A DNA stretch of 64,000 nucleotides from UBA2396 sp038042175 (GCA_964358855.1 CAYHQQ010000005.1:52953-116952); one strand, 5' to 3'; shown: positions 50,854 through 59,973, counted from the first letter of the stretch. Translations and numbers: made by a program. Notes: generated from the letters alone by a model not told the origin.

Positions 50854-51111
50854 CTAACGCTCGATCGAGAATGGTTCCTTGGCTTCACCGGAGCGACGAT
50901 CGATGGGTACATACAGACCACCGCCAATGGCGTCGGCGTTCGCTGTCATGATGAACGCCTCGTGCGTTAGCCAGGCGATGCCGACCCGAGTAATCGGTAT
51001 CTCTCGTTCCTGATAGATCTTCGTGGCGATCTCGATGGCCCGGGCCTTTGAAATGTCGTTTGGTCCGGGTCCAAACGTCCAGAAGATAGAGAGGAGCTCT
51101 CGCCAATCCAT
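50854..51111 (-). CDS. small hypothetical protein downstream of thiS
   Basis: 85 residues: DISKARAIEIATKIYQEREIP, then a strand pair ending GGGLYVPIDRRSG. It vaguely recalls small immunity-like domains, with low certainty. It starts 7 bases after the thiS stop with GGGTGAG upstream, so it is expressed with thiS. Confidence 0.55.
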   Translation of the reverse strand: MDWRELLSIFWTFGPGPNDISKARAIEIATKIYQEREIPITRVGIAWLTHEAFIMTANADAIGGGLYVPIDRRSGEAKEPFSIER

Positions 51112-51117
51112 ACCCGC

Positions 51118-51354
51118 TCACCCCCCGCCGACAAGGCTCACGAGCTCCACGCGATCGCCCTCCGCCAGCGTTGTCGTCGCGTGGTGGCGTTTGGGAATCA
51201 GCGTGCGGTTGACCTCGGCGGCCACGGCTCCCTTGTCCAGGGACAGGAGGCGGATCAGGTCTGCGACCGACACGCCCGAGGCGACCGATTTGGGCTCGCC
51301 GTTCACGGTCAGGGAGATGGAGGATGGAGAGGATGGGGGGGGAGATGGGCACAT
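51118..51354 (-). CDS. thiS: thiamine sulfur-carrier protein
   Basis: 78 residues, ubiquitin-like fold: ISLTVNGEPKSVASGVSVADLI, VAAEVNRTLIPKRHH, and the ending EGDRVELVSLVGGG. The C-terminal Gly-Gly is adenylated and thiocarboxylated to deliver sulfur to ThiG. A low-complexity Pro/Ser start (about 12 residues) may be mis-assigned. Divergent from hflX across a repeat. Confidence 0.88.
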   Translation of the reverse strand: MCPSPPPSSPSSISLTVNGEPKSVASGVSVADLIRLLSLDKGAVAAEVNRTLIPKRHHATTTLAEGDRVELVSLVGGG

Positions 51355-51375
51355 TGGGAATCGCTCGGAAAGTCA

Positions 51376-51402
51376 ACCCCGCTCACTTACGCTGGGGGCT
51401 CG
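51376..51402. repeat. copy of the 27-bp dispersed repeat
   Basis: The minus strand reads CGAGCCCCCAGCGTAAGTGA..., a variant of the units at 45321 and 45363. It lies between divergent thiS and hflX. Confidence 0.65.
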
Positions 51403-51422
51403 CTGAACCTACGATAGGGTTC

Positions 51423-52862
51423 ATGCCCGCACCAAACGAACGTACAGGTCTTGATGTCCAATTCGAACGCGCGGTGCTGGCGGCCGTCCGGTTCCCCCAT
51501 TCGGAGTTCAACCGCGAGGATCCGTTCAGCGAGCTGCGCTCGCTGGCGGAGCAGGCGGGCGCCAAGGTTGTCGGCGAGTTGTCGCAGAACCTGGCCCGCG
51601 CCACGCCCGCGACGTTCATGGGGCCCGGCAAGCTCGCCGAGCTCAAGACCCTGTGCGATGAGTTGAACGCGACCACGATCATTTTCGATCAGGACCTCGC
51701 CCCCAAGCAGATCAGCAACATCGAGAAGGCGACGCTCCGCAAGGTGCTCGATCGCAGCGAGCTGATCCTGGACATCTTCGCCAGCCGCGCAACGAGCGCC
51801 GAGGCCAAGCTCCAGACCGAGCTCGCGCAGCTCGAGTACACCTTCCCACGCCTCAAGGCCATGTGGTCGCACCTGGAGCGCATCTCCGGCGGCATCGGCT
51901 CCAAGGGTCCCGGCGAGCAGCAGCTTGAGATCGACCGGCGCCTCGTGCAATCCCGCAAGGACGACCTCAAGCGCCAGCTGGCGGTGGTGCAGGAACGCAA
52001 GCGCCGCGAGGTGCAGAAGCGCAAGCTCGAGAACTTCACCGTCGGCATCGTCGGGTACACCAACGCCGGCAAGAGCACCCTCTTCAACACCGTGACCGCC
52101 GGCGGGGCCTATGCCGACGACCGGCTCTTCGCCACGCTCATGACCCGCACCCGCGAATGGCCCCTGGGCGGCGGGCTCAACGTCATGCTCAGCGACACCG
52201 TCGGGTTCGTGCGGGACCTGCCCCACAACCTCATCGCGGCCTTCCGTGCCACGCTCGAAGAGGCGACCCACGCCGACCTCCTGCTCATCGTGCTCGATGT
52301 CGCCGATCCGCAGGCCGAGATGCACTACCAGACCGTGACCAAAACCCTCGACGAACTCATCGAGGAAGCCCAGAAGCGTGAGGCATCGCTGAACCAGCGG
52401 TACACGCCCCCGCCCCGGGTGCTCCTGCTCAACAAGGCCGACAAGCTCCGCGACAACCGCGAGCTGCTCGTGTGGCAGCACAAGGTGCCCGGCGCCATCG
52501 CGATCTGCGCGCTGCCCGACCCCGCGCTCCAGACGGGCATTGTCCCGCTGACAAAGCTCGTGTCCGACGCCGCCCGCGGCGAGATCGAAGAGCTCGACAT
52601 CACCCTTCCCCTCGCCGACAGCAAGTCGGTGGTGATGGTCGAGAACCGCGCCGAAGTTCTCGATCGCCGCTACGCCGACACGACCGTGACACTCCGCGTG
52701 AAGATCGGCGCCAAGCAACTCGCCCAGCTCCGCGCCCTTGGCGCACGGATCGAAGTCGCGTCGATCACCGACGGACGCAAGGTCACCCTCCCCACACGCG
52801 TCGAGCCCGAGATCCGCAAAGCGGGCTGGGGCGCGACCGACCAGCAGCCCGCAAAGACCTGA
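51423..52862 (+). CDS. hflX: GTPase HflX
   Basis: 479 residues. The N-terminal glycine-rich RNA-binding domain (TFMGPGKLAELKTL, SHLERISGGIGSKGPGEQQLEIDRR) precedes a G domain: G1 GYTNAGKST, G3 DTVGF, G4 NKAD. HflX splits stalled ribosomes. TACGAT lies 10 bases before ATG 51423, suggesting a near-leaderless transcript. The C-terminal domain is longer than in some homologues. Confidence 0.93.
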   Translation: MPAPNERTGLDVQFERAVLAAVRFPHSEFNREDPFSELRSLAEQAGAKVVGELSQNLARATPATFMGPGKLAELKTLCDELNATTIIFDQDLAPKQISNIEKATLRKVLDRSELILDIFASRATSAEAKLQTELAQLEYTFPRLKAMWSHLERISGGIGSKGPGEQQLEIDRRLVQSRKDDLKRQLAVVQERKRREVQKRKLENFTVGIVGYTNAGKSTLFNTVTAGGAYADDRLFATLMTRTREWPLGGGLNVMLSDTVGFVRDLPHNLIAAFRATLEEATHADLLLIVLDVADPQAEMHYQTVTKTLDELIEEAQKREASLNQRYTPPPRVLLLNKADKLRDNRELLVWQHKVPGAIAICALPDPALQTGIVPLTKLVSDAARGEIEELDITLPLADSKSVVMVENRAEVLDRRYADTTVTLRVKIGAKQLAQLRALGARIEVASITDGRKVTLPTRVEPEIRKAGWGATDQQPAKT

Positions 52863-52931
52863 ATGTTCGGAGTATGCACGGGGGCTCGTGCCCCGTAACG
52901 TCTCTATTTTGGTACTTGATGTATACTTTCT

Positions 52932-52960
52932 TTGACATCCAGTGTGCTTTGGTGTACACT
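52932..52960 (+). promoter_or_regulatory. strong sigma-70 promoter with possible operator
   Basis: TTGACA (52932-52937), a 17-base spacer and TACACT (52955-52960) form a near-consensus promoter. TGTATAC upstream (52920-52926) and GTGTACAC over the -10 box look like two half-related operator sites, fitting autoregulation by the HTH protein encoded downstream. Confidence 0.75.
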
Positions 52961-53002
52961 CCTGATGCCGGGTGACCGATCAACCCGCCAAGGAGAAGTC
53001 CC

Positions 53003-53485
53003 ATGGAAGTCCAGGCCAGAATCCCGTCCTATCGAGAGCGCAGCGCGTGGGCGACCCTGATCATCACCGTGATCGTGATGGGCGTGTACAAAGGTCTCAC
53101 GCTGATGGCGGGTCCCAACGTAGATCCCGGGCGGGCGATCGGGACGTTCATCGGCGCGGTGGTCGCGCTCATCGTCATTCTGGTCCTGGTCAACATCGTG
53201 CTCGCGGTGCGGACACCGCTGGAGCCCAAGGACGAGCGCGATCGCGCGATCGAGCGGGCGTCGTACCGCAACGCGTACCTCGTGCTGCACGTGTGCGTGT
53301 GGACGGTGCTGCCCATCGCGCTCTTGTGGAGCGGCGTCTTTGGCACCCTGAACGCCGCGGGAGAGCTTGCGGGCGCGACGCCGCTGCGCCCCGTGCTGGT
53401 CGCGCAGGTGCTGTTCCTGTGCCTGGTCTTTGCCGACTGCGTGAGGCTGCTCACGCAGGTGGTCCTCTACAGAAGGAGCGCCTGA
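53003..53485 (+). CDS. membrane protein co-expressed with an HTH regulator
   Basis: 160 residues with four predicted helices (WATLIITVIVMGVYKGLTLMA, FIGAVVALIVILVLVNIVLAV, AYLVLHVCVWTVLPIALLWSG, LVAQVLFLCLVFADCVRLLT). The pairing of such a protein with a YozG-like XRE regulator directly downstream is common, the HTH controlling the pair. AAGGAGAAG stands about 9 bases before the ATG. Confidence 0.78.
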   Translation: MEVQARIPSYRERSAWATLIITVIVMGVYKGLTLMAGPNVDPGRAIGTFIGAVVALIVILVLVNIVLAVRTPLEPKDERDRAIERASYRNAYLVLHVCVWTVLPIALLWSGVFGTLNAAGELAGATPLRPVLVAQVLFLCLVFADCVRLLTQVVLYRRSA

Positions 53486-53713
53486 ATGTCGACGCTCGCA
53501 CCGATGAAGATCAAGAACAGCATCCGCCAGCTGCGCTTCGAGCACGGCGAGATGACGCAGGAGCAACTCGCCCGCCTCGTGGGAGTGACCCGGCAGACCA
53601 TCAACGCGATCGAGGCCGCCAAGTACTCCCCCACCCTCGAGCTGGCGTTTCGCATCGCCAAGGTGTTCAATGTGCCGCTGGACGGAGTGTTTCAGGTTGA
53701 GGCGGGGGGTTGA
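53486..53713 (+). CDS. XRE-family transcriptional regulator
   Basis: 75 residues, a single helix-turn-helix: NSIRQLRFEHGEMTQEQLARLVGVTRQTINAIEAAKYSPTLELAFRIAKVFNVPLDGVF. This is the short YozG-type. The start directly follows the previous stop. It probably binds the TGTATAC-like sites near the promoter at 52932. Confidence 0.9.
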   Translation: MSTLAPMKIKNSIRQLRFEHGEMTQEQLARLVGVTRQTINAIEAAKYSPTLELAFRIAKVFNVPLDGVFQVEAGG

Positions 53714-53717
53714 TCGC

Positions 53718-54902
53718 TCAATACAGGATCATGAACCCGCCGCCGGGTTTGGCGACGGCGGCGACCAGGCTCCACACCGGGACGCCGTCGGCCCCGCCGC
53801 TGGTCGCGGGGTCGGCTGGGTCGAGCGGCTTGCCTTTGGCGTCAAAGAGTTGCCACTTCAGTCGCCCACCTTTGTTCCAGCCCATCCCCTGGGTCCAGGC
53901 GATGAGCACGTTGCCCGAGGAATCAGCAGCGAGAGAGGGGAACTTGGCCCCGTCGCTCTTGTCGCCAAGGGTGTGGATCATGCCGGGCCCCGCCTTCGCG
54001 GAGGGCACAAGCGTCCAGCGGATTTCCTGTTTGGTTTCCCAGGCGAGGGCGAAGCCAGAGGGAAGCGGCAGAATCGAGGCCGAGGACATGGGACAGGTGC
54101 CCAGGTTCCACACATCGAGCTTGCTGTCGGTGAAGGTCTTGCCCTCGTCGGTGGATCGCATCAGCCGCATGTCGCGATTGACCTTCTCGCCCGCGGCCCG
54201 GTAGAGCGTCAGAACGGTGCCGCCCTCGAGTGCGGCGGCCTTGAGGCCACAGCATCCGCAGGCGCCATTGGTCTGCGTCGAGCGGGGCACTTCGGTAGCG
54301 AATGTCCTGCCGTCGTCGGTCGATGCGGCCACGAAGACGCGACGGGCCATCTCGTCCTTGACCTTGGCGTCGACAGGCAAGGCGTGCCAGACGACATAGA
54401 CATTGCCCTTGGGGTCGGCGGCAACACTGCCGCCGCCGTCGAGTGCGGTGCCGGCGGTCATGAGACTTTTCTGCGGGTCAAAGGCGCTCTGGGAGGCAAC
54501 CAGCCGCGAGTAAAGCATGGGGCTGCTCTTGCCCTCGGCTGGTTTGGCCTTGGACGAGCCGTTCCAGGCGACGTGGACCGTTCCGGCGCGCCCCAGGGCG
54601 ATCTGCCCGCCGCGGATGTTCCCGGCGGCAACGGCGGTACCGGCCTGCGAGTTGACGCGGATGGGTTTGGACCACGCGGCGTCGGCCGCGGCACGCTTGA
54701 CGTAGAAGAGATCCCCCGCGCCGGCCTCGCCCTTGTAGTAGAGGAGGTGAATGGTGCCATCCCCGCCGACGATCGCCTGTGGCTGGATGCCCGAGTCAGG
54801 GACGCGAGCGAGTTCGACGGCGGGCGGCGCAAGGGCGGTGGCGGAAGCTGTGAAGAAGAGGAGGGACAGGGCAAGAAGTCGCGCGGGAAAGCCTTCGAGC
54901 AT
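53718..54902 (-). CDS. secreted sialidase-like beta-propeller protein
   Basis: 394 residues. Signal sequence RLLALSLLFFTASATALA; then repeated beta-propeller blades with Asp-box-like turns (STDDGRTF, STDEGKTF) as in sialidase/BNR-repeat proteins. A paired Cys motif CGCCG lies mid-chain. No complete sialidase arginine triad is evident, so the enzymatic claim is weak. ATG 54902 has GGAGA upstream. Confidence 0.75.
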   Translation of the reverse strand: MLEGFPARLLALSLLFFTASATALAPPAVELARVPDSGIQPQAIVGGDGTIHLLYYKGEAGAGDLFYVKRAAADAAWSKPIRVNSQAGTAVAAGNIRGGQIALGRAGTVHVAWNGSSKAKPAEGKSSPMLYSRLVASQSAFDPQKSLMTAGTALDGGGSVAADPKGNVYVVWHALPVDAKVKDEMARRVFVAASTDDGRTFATEVPRSTQTNGACGCCGLKAAALEGGTVLTLYRAAGEKVNRDMRLMRSTDEGKTFTDSKLDVWNLGTCPMSSASILPLPSGFALAWETKQEIRWTLVPSAKAGPGMIHTLGDKSDGAKFPSLAADSSGNVLIAWTQGMGWNKGGRLKWQLFDAKGKPLDPADPATSGGADGVPVWSLVAAVAKPGGGFMILY

Positions 54903-54988
54903 GGGAATCTCCAGACTCCCACGGTATGCGATGCTCCTCGCCGGGCACATTGGATTGCGACTTGGGGCCTCCCGCGGACGCACGCTGG

Positions 54989-55402
54989 TTACGCGGGCTG
55001 GGAACTCACGCTGAGCGGCGGCTTGTCGAACGCGGTTCGCAGGCGGTTGGCGATCTTGAGGACCGCCTGACGCGAGATGATCCACCGCTGCACTTTGGAC
55101 TTGCCGGGGAAATCGGCGAGCATGACGCCGATGAGGACGACCAGCAAGCCGGGGCCGGGCAGGAAGATCATGGCGATGCCGATGGCGAGCACGATCCAGC
55201 CCACGGTGTTCAGGATCAGCTTGCGGGTGGGGTGGCGAATTTCCCTGCGCTTCTCGCGGGCCTGGCCCACGGGTTTGAAATAGTCCGCGGGGAGGCGGAC
55301 GAGCATGACCGCGGCGAGGGGGGTGAAGATGAGAACGGCCGCGAGCGAGAAGATACCCGCCCAGATCAACGATTCACGGTGTTCCTGGAGCCATTCGAGC
55401 AT
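54989..55402 (-). CDS. PGPGW-type membrane protein
   Basis: 137 residues with helices near both ends. The motif FLPGPGLLVVLIGVMLADFPGKSK matches the PGPGW family of small membrane proteins of unknown role. Downstream of the DUF3185-like gene, across a terminator, on the same strand. Confidence 0.75.
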   Translation of the reverse strand: MLEWLQEHRESLIWAGIFSLAAVLIFTPLAAVMLVRLPADYFKPVGQAREKRREIRHPTRKLILNTVGWIVLAIGIAMIFLPGPGLLVVLIGVMLADFPGKSKVQRWIISRQAVLKIANRLRTAFDKPPLSVSSQPA

Positions 55403-55425
55403 GGGTCGTCTCCGGGGCGGGGCTT

Positions 55426-55456
55426 AAAAAAAGCGATCCGCCCGAAAGCGGATCGC
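55426..55456 (-). terminator. intrinsic terminator
   Basis: On the minus strand GCGATCCGC pairs with GCGGATCGC around a 6-base loop, followed by seven T. It ends transcription of the small membrane protein gene at 55510-55725. Confidence 0.88.
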
Positions 55457-55509
55457 CGTGTTCAGCCTGTCTCGCTTGCGCGATTCAGGCGAAAGTCGTT
55501 GCGGGGAAA

Positions 55510-55725
55510 TCAGGCGCTCTTGGCGGCACGGCCGCCCAGGAATGTCCCGACACCGCCGATGATGATCAGAGCGACGCCGCCGAGCATGAACCACATGGAG
55601 CGGTCTGTGGGCTGGCCGGTGAAGAAGCGGGAGATGTCCGAGGCGGGGGCATCGGCGGCGCTGATGCCGAAGATGAGGAGAACGACGCCGACGACAAGCA
55701 GGGCGAGACCAACAGCCTTGTTCAT
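55510..55725 (-). CDS. small DUF3185-like membrane protein
   Basis: 71 residues: helix AVGLALLVVGVVLLIFGISA, a polar loop SDISRFFTGQPTDRS, helix MWFMLGGVALIIIGGVGTFLG. This fits the DUF3185 family. ATG 55725 is chosen since AGGAC precedes it. A strong terminator follows. Confidence 0.78.
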   Translation of the reverse strand: MNKAVGLALLVVGVVLLIFGISAADAPASDISRFFTGQPTDRSMWFMLGGVALIIIGGVGTFLGGRAAKSA

Positions 55726-55880
55726 CTGAACCGTCCTTTCGTGGAAGCGGTGGAACAGGATGAGCATGGGTCGGCGGGTGAAGGGGGAGCAGGGGAATGG
55801 ATGAATTTGGGCTTATCTGCGGCGGTGGAGGGGGCCCCCCGTTTGTGATTGCGAGGCGTGCGCTGATGTACACTGCCGCG

Positions 55881-56480
55881 ATGAAGTCCGACCCACAGGA
55901 TGCCTTCAAGGAACTCACTCGCCGATCTGGGCTGGTGCTCAGGGAGCATGGCTTCAAGGGATCTGGGCAGAACTTCTATCGCGACAAGGGCGAGACGTGG
56001 CAGGCGCTTAACTTTCAGAGGACCCAGTGGCGCCTGAGCCCGGACGACCCCGTGAACTTTACGATGAACATGGGGATCTACATCCCCTCTCTTGATCGAA
56101 CGAATCTCCCAATGCCCATGTTCGAGAAGATTTCCGATGTCCGGCGCTTCCGAGCGACGAATGGTGATGAATACTGGAGAGTCGGCCAGTTTCTTGCCGA
56201 CGGCCGCGATCAATGGTGGGACGTTTGCGATGACCTCCTTGAGACGATGTGGAAGGACTTTGACGGACTCCTACGCGACACGGTCATTCCCGCCTTTGAC
56301 GTTCTTTCTACGCGTGCGGGCGCGAGCAGGGTCGCCCACTGGTGTCCATACCTAGTTGGGCTGTCGTTCAGGAAATGGCTTGCGGAGCTCGCCCCGCCGG
56401 AGTGGAATGTGCAAGCGGCGAGGCAAAGGAGCGCCGAGCAGAAAGACGCGCTACGCAGGCAGCGGCCTTCTTGGAGGTGA
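55881..56480 (+). CDS. DUF4304-type protein
   Basis: 199 residues. LREHGFKGSGQNFYRDKGETWQALNFQRTQW is the family's typical opening; the rest has FTMNMGIYIPSL and DQWWDVCDD. The function of DUF4304 proteins is unknown. TGTACACT 7 bases before ATG 55881 suggests a near-leaderless promoter. Codon use is less GC-biased than its neighbours. Confidence 0.75.
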   Translation: MKSDPQDAFKELTRRSGLVLREHGFKGSGQNFYRDKGETWQALNFQRTQWRLSPDDPVNFTMNMGIYIPSLDRTNLPMPMFEKISDVRRFRATNGDEYWRVGQFLADGRDQWWDVCDDLLETMWKDFDGLLRDTVIPAFDVLSTRAGASRVAHWCPYLVGLSFRKWLAELAPPEWNVQAARQRSAEQKDALRRQRPSWR

Positions 56481-56638
56481 TGCTCTAGTGACTCAGGTGA
56501 AGCTTCTGAGCCTTGGTGAGTCTGTGTGAGTCCGTGTGACATGCACCGGATCGATGGCTTGCGCGAAGAATCCGAGGCTTCGAAGACTCAGCCTCGGCGT
56601 GAGAAAGCGTCCGGCTCGCACAGGGCCCAAGACGGAGA

Positions 56639-56690
56639 CACCCCCTCCGGCCTCGAAGACTCGGCCACCTCCCCCGCTGCGCGGGGGAGG
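56639..56690. repeat. 52-bp dispersed hairpin repeat, copy 3 (plus)
   Basis: Matches 46028-46079 almost base for base, with a perfect CCCCCGC/GCGGGGG hairpin. It ends 6 bases before the lepA stop, so it could also act as a lepA terminator. Confidence 0.85.
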
Positions 56691-56695
56691 AGGGA

Positions 56696-58693
56696 TCAGT
56701 CGCCTTGATCCAACACCGCCATGAACGCTTCCTGCGGGATCGTCACGCTGCCGATGGACTTCATCCGCTTTTTGCCCTTTTTCTGCTTTTCGAGGAGCTT
56801 GCGTTTACGGGAGACGTCGCCGCCGTAGCACTTGGCCAGGACGTCCTTGCGGAAGGCTTTGATGGTTTCGCGGGCAATGATTTTGCCGCCGATGGCGGAT
56901 TGGAGCGGGATCTCGAACTGGTGCTTGGGGATCTGTTCTTTGAGGCGGACGAGCAGGGAGCGGCCGCGCATTTCGGCCTTGATGCGGTGGACGATGACGC
57001 TCAGGGCTTCGACGGGGTCGCCGTTGACGAGGATGTCCATTTTGACCAGATCGTCCTTCTGGTAGCGAATGACCTCGTAGTCCATGGTTCCGTAGCCGCT
57101 GGTCATGCCTTTCATCTTGTCGAAGAAATCGTAGATGATCTCGGCGAGGGGGATTTCGAAGTGGATGGTCTCGCGGCTGGCGGAGACGAAGGACTGGCTC
57201 TTGTAGGTGCCGCGGCGGTCGAGGACGAGCTTCATGACGTCGCCGATGTATTCCTTGGGCAGCATGATCTCGAGCTTGCAGATGGGCTCGCGGATTTCCT
57301 CGACGATGCCCATGTTGGGCAGGTCGGCGGGGTTGTGGACTTCGAGGAGCTGCATGCCGGGCTTGAGGTCTTTGTAGTGCTCGCTGGCCTGGTCGACGGG
57401 CTTGAGGGACTGGCCGTTGGCGCCGGTGACGGTGTCGGTGGTGCGGACCAGAACGTGGTAGCTGACGGTGGGCGCGGTCTGGACGATCTCGACGTTGCCC
57501 TCGCGCTCCAGGCGTTCCTGGATGATGTCCATGTGCAGAAGGCCCAGGAAGCCGCAGCGGAAGCCAAAGCCCAGGGCCTCGGAGTGGACGGGGGCGAAGG
57601 TGAACGAGGAGTCGTTGAGGCTCAGCTTCTCGTGGGCCTCGCGGAGTTCTTCGAAGTCGGTGGCCTTCTCGCCCTCGCCGGCGGTGGCGGGGTAGAAGTC
57701 GCAGAAGACCATCTGGCGCGGGGGCTGATAGCCGGGCAGCGCGTCGGTCGCGGGGTCGATGGTGAGCGTCACGGTGTCGCCGATGCGGACATCCTTGAGC
57801 GAGCGGATGGCGGCGACGACGTAGCCGGTCTCGCCCGGGCCCAGTTCCTTCACGCGAACGGGCTTGGGGGTCATCTTGCCCAGATCGCTGACGAGGAACT
57901 CGGTGCCCACGCCGATCATGCGGATCTTGTCGCCGACTTTGAGATGGCCGTCGAAGACGCGGACGTAGGTGATGACGCCGCGATAGTCGTCGTAGACGGC
58001 GTCGAAGATCAGGGCCCGCAGCTGGGTCATGACCGGCGCACGGGGCCCGGGGAGTTTGTCGCAGATGGCGGCAAGCAGCTCGGGGATTCCCTGGCCGGTC
58101 TTGGCGGAGACGAGGAGGCAGTCCATGGCGTCGAAGCCCAGCGTCTGTTCGATCTCGTCGGCGACATCGTCGGGCTTGGCGCCCGGGAGGTCGATCTTGT
58201 TGATGACGGGGATGATCGTGAGGCCTTCGTTGACGGCGAGGTACGCGTTGACGAGGGTCTGGGCCTGGACGCCCTGGGTGGAGTCGACGACGAGAATGGC
58301 GCCGTCGCAGGCCTTGAGGGCGCGGGCGACCTCGTAGTTGAAATCGACATGCCCGGGCGTGTCGATGAAGTTCATCATGTAGAGGTCGCCGTGGTCCTCG
58401 GACTTGCCCTTGATGGCGGTGTGGACGCCCTCGTCGTTCACCGTCTCGTACTCGGTCTCGAGCTCGTCCTTGCTGGCCCCGGGCTTGTGGCGGTGCATGA
58501 CGGTGACGGCGGAGGCCTTGATGGTGATGCCACGCTCACGCTCGAGGTCCATAGAGTCAAGGATCTGGTCCTTGGCCTCGCGCGCGGAGACGGCGTTGGT
58601 GGCCTGGAGGAGGCGATCGGCGAGGGTGCTCTTGCCGTGGTCGATGTGGGCGATGATGCTGAAGTTACGGATGTGTTTGGGTTGCTCGGCCAT
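56696..58693 (-). CDS. lepA: elongation factor 4 (LepA) back-translocase GTPase
   Basis: 665 residues. G1 AHIDHGKST, G3 DTPGH, G4 NKID, EF4-specific domain around VHNPADLPNMGIVEEIREPICKLEIMLPKEYIGDVM, and the C-terminal CYGGDVSRKRKLLEKQKKGKKRMK. An insertion of about 30 residues after G2 (HRHKPGASKDELETEYETVND) makes it longer than the ~600 of Escherichia coli. Confidence 0.95.
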   Translation of the reverse strand: MAEQPKHIRNFSIIAHIDHGKSTLADRLLQATNAVSAREAKDQILDSMDLERERGITIKASAVTVMHRHKPGASKDELETEYETVNDEGVHTAIKGKSEDHGDLYMMNFIDTPGHVDFNYEVARALKACDGAILVVDSTQGVQAQTLVNAYLAVNEGLTIIPVINKIDLPGAKPDDVADEIEQTLGFDAMDCLLVSAKTGQGIPELLAAICDKLPGPRAPVMTQLRALIFDAVYDDYRGVITYVRVFDGHLKVGDKIRMIGVGTEFLVSDLGKMTPKPVRVKELGPGETGYVVAAIRSLKDVRIGDTVTLTIDPATDALPGYQPPRQMVFCDFYPATAGEGEKATDFEELREAHEKLSLNDSSFTFAPVHSEALGFGFRCGFLGLLHMDIIQERLEREGNVEIVQTAPTVSYHVLVRTTDTVTGANGQSLKPVDQASEHYKDLKPGMQLLEVHNPADLPNMGIVEEIREPICKLEIMLPKEYIGDVMKLVLDRRGTYKSQSFVSASRETIHFEIPLAEIIYDFFDKMKGMTSGYGTMDYEVIRYQKDDLVKMDILVNGDPVEALSVIVHRIKAEMRGRSLLVRLKEQIPKHQFEIPLQSAIGGKIIARETIKAFRKDVLAKCYGGDVSRKRKLLEKQKKGKKRMKSIGSVTIPQEAFMAVLDQGD

Positions 58694-58749
58694 TGCCCCC
58701 GATGGTAGCGCACCTGCAGGAAGCTTCGGCCGCTCGCTTGGGGTCGGTT

Positions 58750-59973
58750 TCAGGCCGCCAGCTTGCGGAGCTGGGCCTCGATGGCGCTGGAATCATCGTC
58801 GGGGGCGGGGTCGAGCGAGAAGGCGCTGGCGATGTGGGCGACGGAAGCGGAGGCGGTGGTGAAGGTGTTGGAGGCGATGCGCTGCCCGCCCGAGTCGTTG
58901 AGATAGACGGTGAGCCAGCCGGGTTCATCGGAGACGAGCTCGAGGGTGAACCCGCCCAGGCGGAAGACCGACGGCGTGGGCTTGGGGTTGATGACGGTCT
59001 CGCGGGTGAGGGTCTCGTCGAGGATGCGGGCGAGCTGGAGGTGGACGAGGTCGGGGAGGGAGTCGATGGACTCCATCGAGGCGGCCACGCCGCTGAAGAC
59101 CGCCATGGTGGCCTTGTATTCTCCGGCGGCGGCGGCGATGAGCTTGGTGAGGTCCCGGTCGTCGCACCCGATCATCCGGGTGGCGAGGGCGGACATGGGT
59201 GCGGCCTCGCGCGGGAGCTTGGTGCGGTCGTCGAGTTCGAGCGCCCCCACGTAGTACGCGATGCGGTGGAGGATGTGCTCGGGCTCTTGGCGTGTGCAGT
59301 CGCCGGGGGGGGAGTGGTGCCAGACCAGGGGCTTGGCGAGCATCGACGGCAGCTTCCACGTCTTGGCGAGCACGGCGATGACGTCCACGTGCGTGTACGC
59401 GAGCGAGGTGAACTCCCGATGATGGCGACGCGAGGGGGTGGCCCGTTCTTCGTCGATCTCAAGGAAAGGGCGTCCCTGCAGCTTGTACATGAGAGGAAGT
59501 CCCGCGTCCATCATGAGGCCGACGATGAAGGCCTCCATGGTCGCGTGGGGCACAAGGCGGCGTGCCAGACACGCCGCGAGGCAGGCCCGGAACACCGACT
59601 CGCCCCAGACGCGGCGTGACAGTCTGTGAGCGACGTCGCTGCTTGCGGCGCGGCTGAGATAGAAGCCCAGGCTGAACGCTCTGAGCCGGTCGATACCCAG
59701 AAGGCTGCACGCTCGTTCCAGCGTGGAGACCGGCGTGACCTGGGCAAAGAAGGCCGAGTTGGCGAGCCTGAGCAGTCGCCCCGAGAGGGCGGCGTCGGTC
59801 TTGATGATTTTCGCGTAGTCGACGAGCTGCGCCTGGGCGTCGTTGACCAGGTCGAGGATCTTCATGGCGACCTCGGGCTGCGTCTCGATACCAACGCGAT
59901 CGAGCTTCTCGCCCAGCGCACGATGGAGCTGTTCGATCTCGGTTGCCGAAAGTTCGCATCTCGCCTTGGCCAC
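58750..59973 (-). CDS. HDOD-domain protein
   Basis: 407 residues. The HDOD core (about 20-210) reads VAMKILDLVNDAQAQLVDYAKIIKTDAALSGRLLRLANSAFF ... TLERACSLLGIDRLRAFSLG ... IVGLMMDAGLPLM. A C-terminal domain of unknown type follows. HDOD proteins are non-catalytic HD relatives in signalling and motility. GTG 59973 is preferred for GAGG 7 bases upstream; earlier in-frame codons lie in intergenic sequence. Confidence 0.83.
   Translation of the reverse strand: MAKARCELSATEIEQLHRALGEKLDRVGIETQPEVAMKILDLVNDAQAQLVDYAKIIKTDAALSGRLLRLANSAFFAQVTPVSTLERACSLLGIDRLRAFSLGFYLSRAASSDVAHRLSRRVWGESVFRACLAACLARRLVPHATMEAFIVGLMMDAGLPLMYKLQGRPFLEIDEERATPSRRHHREFTSLAYTHVDVIAVLAKTWKLPSMLAKPLVWHHSPPGDCTRQEPEHILHRIAYYVGALELDDRTKLPREAAPMSALATRMIGCDDRDLTKLIAAAAGEYKATMAVFSGVAASMESIDSLPDLVHLQLARILDETLTRETVINPKPTPSVFRLGGFTLELVSDEPGWLTVYLNDSGGQRIASNTFTTASASVAHIASAFSLDPAPDDDSSAIEAQLRKLAA

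Noticed and set aside
47923..51420. TPP riboswitch upstream of thiG or thiS
   Set aside because: No CTGAGA or conserved pyrophosphate-sensor pattern in either leader.
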